Part shown: in pieces, positions 16,906 through 26,382 of the stretch | Numbering within the stretch: position 1 is the first letter of the stretch | How the letters are laid out: every line of letters starts with the position of its first letter | DNA from: JAFTYO01 sp045644765 | GTDB taxonomy: Bacteria > Pseudomonadota > Alphaproteobacteria > RF32 > CAG-239 | DNA length: 56,273 nucleotides | Assembly (NCBI GenBank): GCA_045644765.1 | Contig: JAZRHM010000027.1 | Span: 1 to 56,273, forward strand | Reading direction: 5' to 3' | Made by a program: the position numbers and the translations under genes | The notes under the pieces: generated by a model | Database searches by the model: none | Told to the model about the DNA's origin: nothing | The model's input: the letters and a program-made list of their open reading frames with translations, nothing else

Positions 16906-18390
16906 ATGGATAAAAAAATGTCAACTGAAACAAATATTCATCGCGAATCAAGACTCGCAAAATTAAGAACATTACAAGAAAAAGGTTACAATCCGTACCC
17001 TTACAAGTTTGAACCCGATGCCTATGCTGCTGATTTGCAAGATAAATACAAAGATTTGGAAACAGGAACCGATACAGAAGATCGTGTTACAATCGCTGGT
17101 AGAGCAATGGCTGTAAGAAACAGTGGTATGTTTATTGATTTAAAAGATAAAAGTGGTAAAATTCAGGTTTTTTGCCATAAAAATCATTTGAGCGAAGAAG
17201 ACTTAGAGCGTTTAAAATGTTTAGACGTAGGTGATATAGTTGGTGTAACAGGATATATAAGACGTACTCCGAGAGGAGAGCTTTCCGTGGCAGCAGAAAA
17301 GTTTGATATTATATCCAAGTCATTACAACCGTTACCTGAGAAATTTCATGGTTTGACGGATGTAGAAGCTCGTTATCGTCAACGTTATGTCGATTTTATT
17401 GTAAATGATGACAGTAGAGAGATTTTTAAGAAACGTTGTCAGATAACATCTGCAATCAGACGTTATTTTGAGGAACATGGGTTTTTAGAGGTTGAAACAC
17501 CTATGCTTCATCCGATTATGGGGGGAGCAAACGCAAAACCTTTTATTACGCATCATAATACTTTGGATACTGATTTATATTTGAGAATTGCACCTGAATT
17601 ATATCTTAAAAGATTGGTTATTGGTGGTTTTGATAAGGTTTTTGAAATTGGTCGTAACTTTAGAAATGAAGGCCTTGATAAAAAACATAATCCTGAATTT
17701 ACAGCATTAGAAGCTTATCAGGCTTATGCTGACTATAATACAATGGCTGACTTAATTCCTGATTTGATAGCTTATGTTGCAAAATCAGTATTAGGAACAA
17801 CGGTTGTTAAATTTGGTGAACATGAAATTGATTTAGGTAAACCTTTTGCTCGTAAATCAATTGTTGATTTAGTGAAAGAATATGCCGATATTGATTTGAT
17901 GGAAGCTAATACTTTGGAGGAAGCAATTTCTATGGCAAAATCAGTTGGCGTTGATGCCTCTGACTGTCCGTCTTGGGGAAAAGTTGTTCAAGAAGTATTT
18001 GATGTTAAAGTTGAGCCTAATTTGATACAACCTATTTTAGTTATGGATATGCCAAGGGATATATCTCCTTTAGCTAAAACTCATCGTTCAAATCCGCGTT
18101 TAGTTGAGCATTTTGATGCTTATGTTGCCGGAATGGAATTAGGTTGTGCATATTCTGAGCTTGCTAATCCGTTAGAGCAAAAAGAACGTTTTGATATGCA
18201 AGGGCAGGCCCGTGAAGCTGGAGATGATGAGGCTCAAATGCTTGATGAAGATTTTATCACAGCTTTGGAAAACGGTTTTCCGCCATCAGGAGGTTTAGGT
18301 ATGGGAATTGATCGTTTGGCAATTTTCTTGACAGGCGCGGAAACAATCAGAGATGTAATCGCATTTCCTACATTACGTAAGAGAGATTAA
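16906..18390 (+). CDS. lysS: Lysyl-tRNA synthetase, class II
   Basis: Charges tRNA-Lys with lysine. The N-terminal OB-fold anticodon-binding domain (about residues 60-150) precedes the class II core. Motif 2 is FEIGRNFRNEGLDKKHNPEFT and motif 3 is GLGMGIDRLAIFLTG; CAYSELANP belongs to the active site. The length of 494 residues is standard. The ATG at 16906 is taken; one at 16918 is also possible. The deacetylase-like gene begins one base after its stop. Confidence 0.96.
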   Translation: MDKKMSTETNIHRESRLAKLRTLQEKGYNPYPYKFEPDAYAADLQDKYKDLETGTDTEDRVTIAGRAMAVRNSGMFIDLKDKSGKIQVFCHKNHLSEEDLERLKCLDVGDIVGVTGYIRRTPRGELSVAAEKFDIISKSLQPLPEKFHGLTDVEARYRQRYVDFIVNDDSREIFKKRCQITSAIRRYFEEHGFLEVETPMLHPIMGGANAKPFITHHNTLDTDLYLRIAPELYLKRLVIGGFDKVFEIGRNFRNEGLDKKHNPEFTALEAYQAYADYNTMADLIPDLIAYVAKSVLGTTVVKFGEHEIDLGKPFARKSIVDLVKEYADIDLMEANTLEEAISMAKSVGVDASDCPSWGKVVQEVFDVKVEPNLIQPILVMDMPRDISPLAKTHRSNPRLVEHFDAYVAGMELGCAYSELANPLEQKERFDMQGQAREAGDDEAQMLDEDFITALENGFPPSGGLGMGIDRLAIFLTGAETIRDVIAFPTLRKRD

Positions 18391-18391
18391 T

Positions 18392-19450
18392 TTGAATAAA
18401 CATAATAAAAATAAGTTAGCACAAGGGTTATCGTTTTCACAGGCGATAATCCTTGTGTTGATTTTAATTGCTTTACTGTTAGTTGTTGTTGGTATATTTC
18501 ATAATAAAAAAATAGAAAATAAAAATTTACAACCAATAATCATTATGACACAAGAAGAAACTCACACAATACATAACCAAGCGGAAGACTTGATAGGTGA
18601 TTTTATTTTAGATAATGAATATTTTAATGCTAATGAAGAAATTTTCGATGTAAACACTAAAATAGAACCTGAAGAAAGTATTGATACAACTTTAGAGCAA
18701 GATGTTACTAATGTAGAAGATGATATAAATGATACTATACAAACAGTTTCAGATGCTTCTTTGACAGATATACCTGTTATTGCAATTGTGATTGATGATA
18801 TGGGAATTAACAGAAAAAGAACTTTGGATATTATTTCTATTAATGCGCCATTAACATCTTCTTTTTTGACGTATGGTAATGATTTATTAGGATTGGTTGC
18901 AAAAGCACAAGCCTCCGGTCATGAAATTATGATACATGCTCCTATGGAACCCAAAAAAGCGAATAATTTAGCTCCGGATACATTGAAAACAGATATGAAC
19001 AAAACACAAATAGATGATTTGTTCGTACAAATGCTACAAAGATTTGATAATGTTAAAGTTAACGGTATTAACAATCATATGGGAAGTAAGTTTACTGAAG
19101 ATGCTGAGAAATTAGGCTACGTTATGAATATTTTGAAACAACGTAACATGTTTTTTTTAGATTCTAAAACTTCAGCTTCATCAAAAGGTAAAGATTTAGC
19201 AGTTAAAAATGATATTAAATTTGTAGAAAGAGATGTGTTTTTAGATAATAATAATGATTATGATTATATATTAAAACAATTGCAAAAGGCAGAAAATATC
19301 GCAATCAAAAAAGGGTTTGCCGTTGCAATATGTCATCCCAAAAGTCAAACATATCTTGCTTTAAAAGATTGGGTTGAAAGCTTGAATGGTAAGCAACTCA
19401 AACTTGTTCACGTGAGCGAAATTGTTCAAAAAATAAACGACAAAAATTAG
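18392..19450 (+). CDS. Divergent polysaccharide deacetylase family protein (YibQ-like)
   Basis: A 352-residue protein with an N-terminal membrane anchor (residues 16-38), an acidic linker, then the YibQ/DUF610 domain from about residue 128. That domain starts IAIVIDDMG, with the conserved EIMIHAPMEP and GINNHMGSKFT motifs. The family belongs to the NodB-like superfamily and is periplasmic. In many Proteobacteria it lies next to cell-wall peptidase genes; the enzyme activity is not established. Translation seems to start at a TTG just after the lysS stop, with GAGAG 7 nt upstream; no ATG is near. Confidence 0.86.
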   Translation: MNKHNKNKLAQGLSFSQAIILVLILIALLLVVVGIFHNKKIENKNLQPIIIMTQEETHTIHNQAEDLIGDFILDNEYFNANEEIFDVNTKIEPEESIDTTLEQDVTNVEDDINDTIQTVSDASLTDIPVIAIVIDDMGINRKRTLDIISINAPLTSSFLTYGNDLLGLVAKAQASGHEIMIHAPMEPKKANNLAPDTLKTDMNKTQIDDLFVQMLQRFDNVKVNGINNHMGSKFTEDAEKLGYVMNILKQRNMFFLDSKTSASSKGKDLAVKNDIKFVERDVFLDNNNDYDYILKQLQKAENIAIKKGFAVAICHPKSQTYLALKDWVESLNGKQLKLVHVSEIVQKINDKN

Positions 19451-19459
19451 TAAAACGTA

Positions 19460-20449
19460 TTAATTTAGTTGTGCTATAATTTTTTTTGCTATTTCCTCGT
19501 ATGCTTTTGTGTGAGGACTGTTTGGTATTGCCATCACTATAGGTGTTCCGTTATCAGCATTTTCACGTATATCAAAATGGAGAGGAATTTCACCTAAAAA
19601 TTGCACCCCCAATTCTTGAGCAGTTTTCTTTGCACCATCATGTCCGAATATGTCGGCTCTATGTCCACATTTTTCACATAAATAATAACTCATATTTTCA
19701 ACTATGCCTAAAATTTTAACTCCGATTTTTTTGAACATATTAACACCTTTTACGGCATCAATAAGCGCAATATCTTGCGGCGTTGAAACGATTATGGCTC
19801 CGTCAAATAATATTTTTTGAGATAGAGTAATTTGTATATCACCGGTACCGGGAGGCATATCAATTATCATTATGTCAATTTCTCCCCAATTGGTTTGAGT
19901 GAGTAATTGTTCAATTGTACTACAAGCTTTTGCTCCACGCCAAATCAATGGTGTATCTCGACTGATTATAGCACCAATTGATGTAGCTTTAACACCAAAC
20001 ACCGGAAAAGGTTCAAAAGTTTTACCATCTATAGATATAATAGGGGTGTTTTCAAAACCTAACATTGTAGGTAATGATGGCCCATAAATATCTGCATCAA
20101 AAATTGCTACTTTTAGTCCTAAATTTGATAAAGATAATGCTAAATTAACTGCTGTTGTAGATTTTCCAACTCCACCTTTTCCGGAAGCAACAGCTACTAT
20201 TTTCTTTACTCCGTTTATTTTCCAATTATTATTTTCCGGTAAAATAGGTTTTGTATTTATTTCAGCACTAAATATAATGGATACTTTTTTAATTCCATCA
20301 ATACTTAACAGCTCGTCTTTTAATTTTTGTGCTTTGTTTATATCTTCAGGCTCGTTTTTTAAGGTTACAATCAGCTTGCTATTGAAAATTTTGATACTGT
20401 CAATATGTTCTTTAACAAAATATTTTGAAACTATTTCTTGTGCTTGCAT
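19460..20449 (-). CDS. mrp: Mrp/ApbC-type iron-sulfur cluster carrier ATPase
   Basis: A 329-residue P-loop ATPase of the Mrp/Nbp35 family that carries [4Fe-4S] clusters to apo-proteins. The N-terminal MIP18-like (DUF59) domain fills about residues 1-65. The Walker A/deviant motif GKGGVGKST lies at 90-98. The cluster-binding CxxC is in MSYYLCEKCGH, and MPPGTGDIQ is typical. It is divergent from hflK across about 110 bp. Confidence 0.94.
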   Translation of the reverse strand: MQAQEIVSKYFVKEHIDSIKIFNSKLIVTLKNEPEDINKAQKLKDELLSIDGIKKVSIIFSAEINTKPILPENNNWKINGVKKIVAVASGKGGVGKSTTAVNLALSLSNLGLKVAIFDADIYGPSLPTMLGFENTPIISIDGKTFEPFPVFGVKATSIGAIISRDTPLIWRGAKACSTIEQLLTQTNWGEIDIMIIDMPPGTGDIQITLSQKILFDGAIIVSTPQDIALIDAVKGVNMFKKIGVKILGIVENMSYYLCEKCGHRADIFGHDGAKKTAQELGVQFLGEIPLHFDIRENADNGTPIVMAIPNSPHTKAYEEIAKKIIAQLN

Positions 20450-20560
20450 ATCATTATACCTTTACGATGTGGATATAGTTTTAAGTGTAATTGTATTTAG
20501 AATATATTTATATTATTTTATCACTATATGTAAACTATTTTTTTAATATGAGGTAAAAAT

Positions 20561-21616
20561 ATGGCAGAAAAAGATAATCCGTGGGAAACAGAGCTTCCTC
20601 CAGAACAATGGGAACCTAGCATTATAGCTTCGAAGAAAAAGAGAACGATTAAAATTGCAAAATTTCCTAATGTGAAAAATAATTTTGAGTTTCCGAAGAT
20701 TAGGTTTATTTTAGCAGGTTTTGTTTTTTTGTGGTTAGTATCTGGTTTTTATCAGGTAAGTCCGAGTGAACAGGGTGTAGTGTTGCGTTTCGGAAAATAT
20801 GTAGATACTACAGATGCCGGTCTTCATTATCATTTACCATCTCCGATTGAACAAGTAATTAAAGTAAATGTAACCCAAGAAAGAAGTATTAACTTGGGAG
20901 TAACTGAAGTGTCTCAATATCCTAATCGTTATTATAATAATAACTCTAGTGTTGCTCTCAATTCATTTACCGAAAGCCATATGCTAACCGGAGATGAAAA
21001 TATTGTAGATATAAATTTGACCGTAGTATGGAAAATCAAAGACGCTAAGGATTATTTATTTAATGTAAGAAGCCCTGATGTTACAGTCAGAGTGGCGGCT
21101 CAATCTGTATTACGTGAAATTGTAGGTCAATCGGAAATGCAGCCTATTATAACAGGTGATAGAGGAAAAGTCGAAGAAGAAACAAAAGAAGAGTTGCAAA
21201 AAGTGTTAGATGATTTTGGTTCAGGTATTGTAATTGTTCGTGTGAAATTACAAAAAGCAGACCCTCCAAAACAAGTTGTAGATGCATTTAATGAGGTTCA
21301 GAGGGCAAAAGCTGATATGGAGCGCTATAAAAATGAAGCCGAAGCTTATCGTAACGAAGTGTTGCCTAAAGCAAAAGGTGAGGCAGTAAAACGCATTCAG
21401 GAAGCAGAGGCTTATAAACAAGCTGTAATAGACAAAGCAAAAGGTGATGCTCAAAGATTTAATTTGGTATATAATGCTTATAAGCAAGGTAAAAAAGTAA
21501 CGGCAAAACGTTTATACTTAGAAACATTAGAAGATGTGTTATCGAAATCTGATACTGTTATTATAGATCCTTCGGCCAAAGGATCAAATGTTTTACCTAT
21601 ATTACCACTTAATTAA
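20561..21616 (+). CDS. hflK: HflK, SPFH-domain protease modulator
   Basis: Forms the HflKC complex that surrounds and regulates the membrane protease FtsH. A cytoplasmic N-terminus of about 45 residues precedes one membrane segment (IRFILAGFVFLWLVSGFY). An SPFH/prohibitin domain follows (VSPSEQGVVLRFGKYVDTTDAG onward). The C-terminal helical, Lys/Glu/Ala-rich coiled coil matches the family. The start has GAGG 7 nt upstream. Part of hflK-hflC-degP. Confidence 0.94.
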   Translation: MAEKDNPWETELPPEQWEPSIIASKKKRTIKIAKFPNVKNNFEFPKIRFILAGFVFLWLVSGFYQVSPSEQGVVLRFGKYVDTTDAGLHYHLPSPIEQVIKVNVTQERSINLGVTEVSQYPNRYYNNNSSVALNSFTESHMLTGDENIVDINLTVVWKIKDAKDYLFNVRSPDVTVRVAAQSVLREIVGQSEMQPIITGDRGKVEEETKEELQKVLDDFGSGIVIVRVKLQKADPPKQVVDAFNEVQRAKADMERYKNEAEAYRNEVLPKAKGEAVKRIQEAEAYKQAVIDKAKGDAQRFNLVYNAYKQGKKVTAKRLYLETLEDVLSKSDTVIIDPSAKGSNVLPILPLN

Positions 21617-21630
21617 TGAAGGATTTTGAT

Positions 21631-22494
21631 ATGAAAAATAAAATTTTATATACTGTGGGATTTGTATCATTAGCAATTGTTGTAACATTGTTATCATCTT
21701 TGTATATTGTTCATCAAACAGAGCAAGCAATTGTTTTACAGTTTGGTGAACCGGTAAGGGTTGTTAAAAAAGCCGGTTTGAAATTTAAGATTCCGTTTAT
21801 TCAACACGTTGTATTTTATGATACCCGTTTACTTAATTTGGATCCTCCGGCGCAAGAAATCGTGCTAAACGATAAAAAACGTCTGGATGTTGATAGTTTT
21901 ACAAGGTACAGAATTGTAGACCCGTTAAAATTTTATCAAACAGTAAGGACTGAAACACAAGCCAGGAGCAAGTTGGAAGAAATCGTAAATTCTTCCGTGC
22001 GCAAGGTTTTAGGTCGTATAACTTTACAAGAATTACTCTCAGAAAAACGTTCCGAAATAATGGCTGATATTAGTACAGCTGTTAAATATGATGCTAAGCA
22101 GATAGGCGTAAATGTAGCTGAAGTTCGTATAAGAAGGGCTGATTTACCATTAGAGGTTTTACAGGCAATTAATGACCGTATGAAGGCAGAACGTGAACGC
22201 GATGCAAAAGAGTTTAGAGCTCAAGGACAACAAATAGCTCAACAGATAAGAGCAACGGCAGATAAAGAAAGTACCATTATTGTGGCCGAAGCTGAAAAAC
22301 AATCGCAAATCATCAAAGGTGAGGGAGATAATGAGGCAACTCAAATTTGGAACAAAGCGGCTAATGCAGATGCAGATTTTTATGCGTTTTATCGGTCTTT
22401 AGAAGCTTATCGTAAATCTTTTAAGGAGAAGAATTCTTTTGTATTGGCTCCTGATTCTGAATTTTTTAAATATTTTAATGGTGTGATAAAATAG
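21631..22494 (+). CDS. hflC: HflC, SPFH-domain protease modulator
   Basis: Partner of HflK. One N-terminal membrane segment (LYTVGFVSLAIVVTLLSSLYIV) precedes an SPFH domain (TEQAIVLQFGEPVRVVKKAGL) and a long coiled coil (ERERDAKEFRAQGQQIAQQI). The ATG at 21631 follows AAGGA at 7 nt and is preferred. An ATG at 21616 overlaps the hflK stop and would add five residues. The stop is directly followed by the protease gene. Confidence 0.94.
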   Translation: MKNKILYTVGFVSLAIVVTLLSSLYIVHQTEQAIVLQFGEPVRVVKKAGLKFKIPFIQHVVFYDTRLLNLDPPAQEIVLNDKKRLDVDSFTRYRIVDPLKFYQTVRTETQARSKLEEIVNSSVRKVLGRITLQELLSEKRSEIMADISTAVKYDAKQIGVNVAEVRIRRADLPLEVLQAINDRMKAERERDAKEFRAQGQQIAQQIRATADKESTIIVAEAEKQSQIIKGEGDNEATQIWNKAANADADFYAFYRSLEAYRKSFKEKNSFVLAPDSEFFKYFNGVIK

Positions 22495-23769
22495 ATGAAC
22501 TTGAAGAAAATTACGCTTTTATGCTGTTTAACAGTATTTTCATTTGATGCAAATTCACAAACTTCATTTGCTCCATTGGTTGAAGAACTGATGCCTATGG
22601 TTGTGAATATTTCGACAGAGGTAAAACATGTTGAGGATTTACCAAATGTTTCAGATAGTTTGATTTTTGAAGATACTAGTCGTGAAACATTAGGCTCAGG
22701 TTTTGTCGTCGATGCAAAGGGATATATTGTTACCAACTATCATGTGATTGAAAAAGCTGATGAAATTTCGGTTATAGATTCTAAAGGTAATGTTTATAAA
22801 GCATCGCTTGTAGGACAAGATAATAAAACAGATATAGCTCTGATTAAAATAGAACCGACGGAAGAAATGCTTTCTGTTGTTTTTGGAGATTCTGATAAGG
22901 TGTTAATAGGTGATTGGGTTTTGGCAATAGGAAATCCGTTCGGTCTCGGAAGTAGTGTGACTGCCGGCATAATTTCCGCTAAGGCCAGAGATATAGGTGA
23001 TAGCCCATATAACAATTATTTACAAACAGATGCTTCTATAAATCAGGGAAATTCAGGTGGCCCGTTATTTAATATTTCCGGAGAAGTTATAGGTATAAAT
23101 ACAGCAATGTTTTCAAATTCCGGAAATAGTGTCGGGGTGGGATTTTCTCTTCCTTCAAATGATGCTATATATGTTATTAATCAGCTGCAAACAAAAGGAA
23201 AAGTAGAAAGAGGCTGGTTGGGAATAGAAGTTAAAAAAGCTGTTACAAAAGATAATGTGGTAGGTTTGGCTATTACATCTTTACTTGATGAACAGTTAGC
23301 AGAGAAAAACGGATTAAAAGTAGGAGATGTTATAATAAAATTGAATTCGGAAACCTTACAATCCGTAAAAGATTTTTCTTACAAAATTTCTATGATACAG
23401 CCTGATACGGAAGTGGAATTAACACTGTGGCGAGATTCTGAAAAACTAAATAAAAAAGTGACCGTAAAATTGGAAGAAGAACAAGTTAAGGAAAATATAT
23501 CAAATACAAGTACGCAAAACGGGGAGTACTATCCCGAACTAAAAGCTTATATCAATAACTTAACGATAACCGGATTGGATAAACAATCGGATCTGGTTTC
23601 AAAAGGTGTGAATATTGGAGATAAAATTATAAAAATAAATAATAAAAATATTTCAAGCACTGTCGATTTAAGGTATAGTATTTTTGATGCCAGTATAAAT
23701 AAAGAGAAACTGAGATTTGATATGAAAGATACAAATAATACATCTTATTTTGTTGAAGTAAATTTGTAA
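22495..23769 (+). CDS. degP: Periplasmic serine protease of the Do/DegP family
   Basis: HtrA-family protease for envelope protein quality control. A signal peptide of about 21 residues is followed by the trypsin-like domain. Its triad is His83 (TNYHVI), Asp113 (KTDIALI) and Ser187 (QGNSGGP). Two PDZ domains follow (about 240-320 and 345-420); the second is degenerate. The 424-residue length is shorter than E. coli DegP. The ATG follows the hflC stop with no gap, so it is cotranscribed and probably translationally coupled. degP and degQ cannot be told apart here. Confidence 0.92.
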   Translation: MNLKKITLLCCLTVFSFDANSQTSFAPLVEELMPMVVNISTEVKHVEDLPNVSDSLIFEDTSRETLGSGFVVDAKGYIVTNYHVIEKADEISVIDSKGNVYKASLVGQDNKTDIALIKIEPTEEMLSVVFGDSDKVLIGDWVLAIGNPFGLGSSVTAGIISAKARDIGDSPYNNYLQTDASINQGNSGGPLFNISGEVIGINTAMFSNSGNSVGVGFSLPSNDAIYVINQLQTKGKVERGWLGIEVKKAVTKDNVVGLAITSLLDEQLAEKNGLKVGDVIIKLNSETLQSVKDFSYKISMIQPDTEVELTLWRDSEKLNKKVTVKLEEEQVKENISNTSTQNGEYYPELKAYINNLTITGLDKQSDLVSKGVNIGDKIIKINNKNISSTVDLRYSIFDASINKEKLRFDMKDTNNTSYFVEVNL

Positions 23770-23784
23770 TATAAGGCCAGAAAC

Positions 23785-24234
23785 ATGAGAGTTGATTTTT
23801 ATCATTTGCAGAGACAAACATTAGAAGATGTTTTGCCCAAGCTTTTGGAAAAAGCATATTCAACAGATAAAAAGATTAAGGTAAAAGTTGGGAATGAAGC
23901 AAGATTGGATTTTTTAAATTCTTTATTATGGACATATTCTGAAGAATCTTTTTTACCTCATGGGACAACTAAAGACGGTATGTCTGATTTACAGCCGATA
24001 TTTTTAAGCTCTGATGATAATATACCAAACAGTGCCGTATTCTTATTTTTGGTTGATGGTGCTGATATTAATATATCTGATATTTCTAAATTTGAAAGAG
24101 TTTTTAATATTTTTGACGGTAATAGCCAAGATGGTTTGACACAGGCTAGAATCATGTGGAAAGAACTTAAATTATTAAATGCAGAACTTCATTACTGGCA
24201 ACAAGATGTAAACGGATATTGGAATGAAAAATAA
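23785..24234 (+). CDS. holC: DNA polymerase III chi subunit
   Basis: A 149-residue HolC. In the clamp-loader complex, chi links polymerase III to single-strand DNA binding protein. The opening VDFYHLQRQTLEDVLPKLLEKAY, the central TYSEESFLPHG and the end ARIMWKELK are family features. It lies 15 bp after the protease gene, with AAGG before the ATG, and is likely in the same transcript. Confidence 0.9.
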   Translation: MRVDFYHLQRQTLEDVLPKLLEKAYSTDKKIKVKVGNEARLDFLNSLLWTYSEESFLPHGTTKDGMSDLQPIFLSSDDNIPNSAVFLFLVDGADINISDISKFERVFNIFDGNSQDGLTQARIMWKELKLLNAELHYWQQDVNGYWNEK

Positions 24235-24339
24235 ACTTTTTTAGCTGTTGTCAAAGACTAAAAAACTGTTGCTATTTAATTATAAAAAATATAAATTTTC
24301 ATATATGTACCAACTATTTTAAATTACCGGAGTTTTTTT

Positions 24340-25305
24340 ATGTTAGAAAATAAAGATATTATAGCTGCAAAAGAAACGATTAATAAAGAAATCGAAGCAT
24401 TACGAGTTATGGAAAGCAAGCTTGATGACACTTTGTCAAAAGCACTTGATTTAATGGAAAATTGTAATGGGCGTGTTATCGTAACAGGAATGGGAAAATC
24501 AGGGCATATTGCTCGTAAAATTGCGGCAACCCTGGCATCTACCGGTACTCCATCATTTTTTATTCATCCCGGAGAGGCTAGTCATGGTGACTTAGGTATG
24601 ATAACAAATAAAGATGTTGTAATTGCTATTTCTAATGGTGGTGAATCGAAAGAACTTTCTGATATATTGAATTATTGTAAGCGTTATGCTATTCCTCTTG
24701 TTGCTATGACAAAAAATCCGGACAGTTCATTAGGTAAAAGTGCTGACTTATTGTTAGCATTGCCAAATATAGGTGAGGCATGTCCTTTAGGATTAGCTCC
24801 TACATCCTCGACAACAGCTACACTCGTTATGGGCGATATTTTAGCAGTAGCTTTGATGGAAAGAAGAGGTTTTTCCGCAAATGACTATAAACAACGTCAT
24901 CCCGGAGGAAAATTAGGTGCTATATTATGTAAAGTTTCAGATTTAATGCATACAGGTAATGAAATGCCAATAGTTAAAGATTCGGCTATCATGCAAGAGG
25001 CTTTAATAGAGATGTCTTCAAAAATGTTGGGATGTGTGGGTGTAGTCAATGATGATGGCGAATTAGTCGGTATGATTACGGATGGCGATTTACGTCGTAA
25101 ATTATCTCCCGAATTAATAACAGAAAAAGTCACTGCAATAATGAGCCGAAATCCTAAAACAATAAATCCTGATGTGTTGGCGGCTGAAGCTGTATATACT
25201 ATGAATAATACAGGAAACGGTATTACAAATTTATTTGCTGTAAAAGATAAAAAACCTTTAGGAGTAATTCATATTCATGATTGTTTACGTGCAGGAGTTG
25301 CCTAA
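24340..25305 (+). CDS. kdsD: Arabinose-5-phosphate isomerase
   Basis: Converts ribulose 5-phosphate to arabinose 5-phosphate, the first step towards Kdo of lipopolysaccharide. The SIS domain covers about residues 40-170 (VIVTGMGKSGHIARKIAATL, HPGEASHGDLGMI). Two CBS domains fill 205-320. The length of 321 residues is standard. It leads directly into the lipopolysaccharide transport genes, so the cluster makes and exports lipopolysaccharide. Confidence 0.94.
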   Translation: MLENKDIIAAKETINKEIEALRVMESKLDDTLSKALDLMENCNGRVIVTGMGKSGHIARKIAATLASTGTPSFFIHPGEASHGDLGMITNKDVVIAISNGGESKELSDILNYCKRYAIPLVAMTKNPDSSLGKSADLLLALPNIGEACPLGLAPTSSTTATLVMGDILAVALMERRGFSANDYKQRHPGGKLGAILCKVSDLMHTGNEMPIVKDSAIMQEALIEMSSKMLGCVGVVNDDGELVGMITDGDLRRKLSPELITEKVTAIMSRNPKTINPDVLAAEAVYTMNNTGNGITNLFAVKDKKPLGVIHIHDCLRAGVA

Positions 25306-26382
25306 TTGGTTGATGTTCACAAGATAGATGAATTTTTTAATGGGAAGAGGCCGTTTTCAGATCGTTTGAAACATAAAATAGGCGTAAGAGAACGGACTTT
25401 ACGTATAGCAAAGCTGATTATGCCATCAGTTGCTGCTGTTATAATATGTTTTATAATAATCTTTCCGTCGTTAAAAAATGAAACTGTCCGTATAAAAAAT
25501 GATGTGACTTTTCCCAAAGAAGGGGAATTAGAAAAACTTCATATTGAAAACACTACTTTCTCAATTACGGACAGAGAAAATAAAATCAGTATTTTTACGG
25601 CTGACAGTTTAGATGAAATGCCAGAAAATTCTGAAGTTGTGAAAATTATGAATCCTAAGGGGAAACTTGCAATAGGAAAGCAAGATGAGATTGTTGATAT
25701 GGTGGCAAAATTTGGCTTTTATAATCAAAGCAAATCTCACATAAAAATACAAGATGATGTAAAAGTAGTTTATACTGATGGATCAACAGTTCTTACAAAC
25801 AGTGCCGAATATGATTTTAATCAATCATTAGGGTATGGAAATGAAGACATACATGCGTTTGGTTCTTGGGGAAAGTTATGGGCTCAAGGATTTGAGTATT
25901 TTCAGAAAGATGAATTGTTGGTCTTAAATGGAAAATCTAAAGTTTTGAATGAGGATGGGGAGATAACATCTTGTAAACAGATGAGATTTTATAAAAATGA
26001 AAACAGGCTTGAGGCTGAGGGAAATGTTATAATTAAAACTTCGGAGAGCATTTTGTATGCAGATGTTGTGAAGGCTGATTTGGTTGAGAAAAGTGGAATC
26101 ACTATTAAAAAGATTGAGGCCTTTGGTAATATAAAAGTTGTGACTAAAGATGGAATTGCCAGAGGACAATATGCAGTATATAATCCAGAAAAATCAGAAA
26201 TACAATTACAGCAAAATGTTTCTATAGAAAAAGACGGAAATATAATTTACGGACAAAAAGCTATTGCTAACATAAAAACATCTGTAAGTAAAATATTAAC
26301 CGGTTCCGATAATAAAAATAGAGTATCCGGCATAATTAGAGGGAATGCATTGAAAAGGAATAAACATGAAAAGAAACAATAA
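25306..26382 (+). CDS. lptC: LptC-LptA fusion, periplasmic lipopolysaccharide bridge
   Basis: A 358-residue protein, about twice the usual size of LptC. One membrane anchor (residues 37-55, LIMPSVAAVIICFIIIFPSL) precedes an LptC-like domain to about residue 190. The rest (about 200-340) reads as an LptA/OstA-type beta jelly roll: MRFYKNENRLEAEGNVIIKT, then EAFGNIKVVTKDGIARG and LQQNVSIEKDGNIIYG. No separate lptA follows; lptB overlaps by 17 bp. Start: TTG just after the kdsD stop, with GGAG 8 nt upstream. The fusion is inferred from repeats of the OstA pattern and the missing lptA. Confidence 0.85.
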   Translation: MVDVHKIDEFFNGKRPFSDRLKHKIGVRERTLRIAKLIMPSVAAVIICFIIIFPSLKNETVRIKNDVTFPKEGELEKLHIENTTFSITDRENKISIFTADSLDEMPENSEVVKIMNPKGKLAIGKQDEIVDMVAKFGFYNQSKSHIKIQDDVKVVYTDGSTVLTNSAEYDFNQSLGYGNEDIHAFGSWGKLWAQGFEYFQKDELLVLNGKSKVLNEDGEITSCKQMRFYKNENRLEAEGNVIIKTSESILYADVVKADLVEKSGITIKKIEAFGNIKVVTKDGIARGQYAVYNPEKSEIQLQQNVSIEKDGNIIYGQKAIANIKTSVSKILTGSDNKNRVSGIIRGNALKRNKHEKKQ

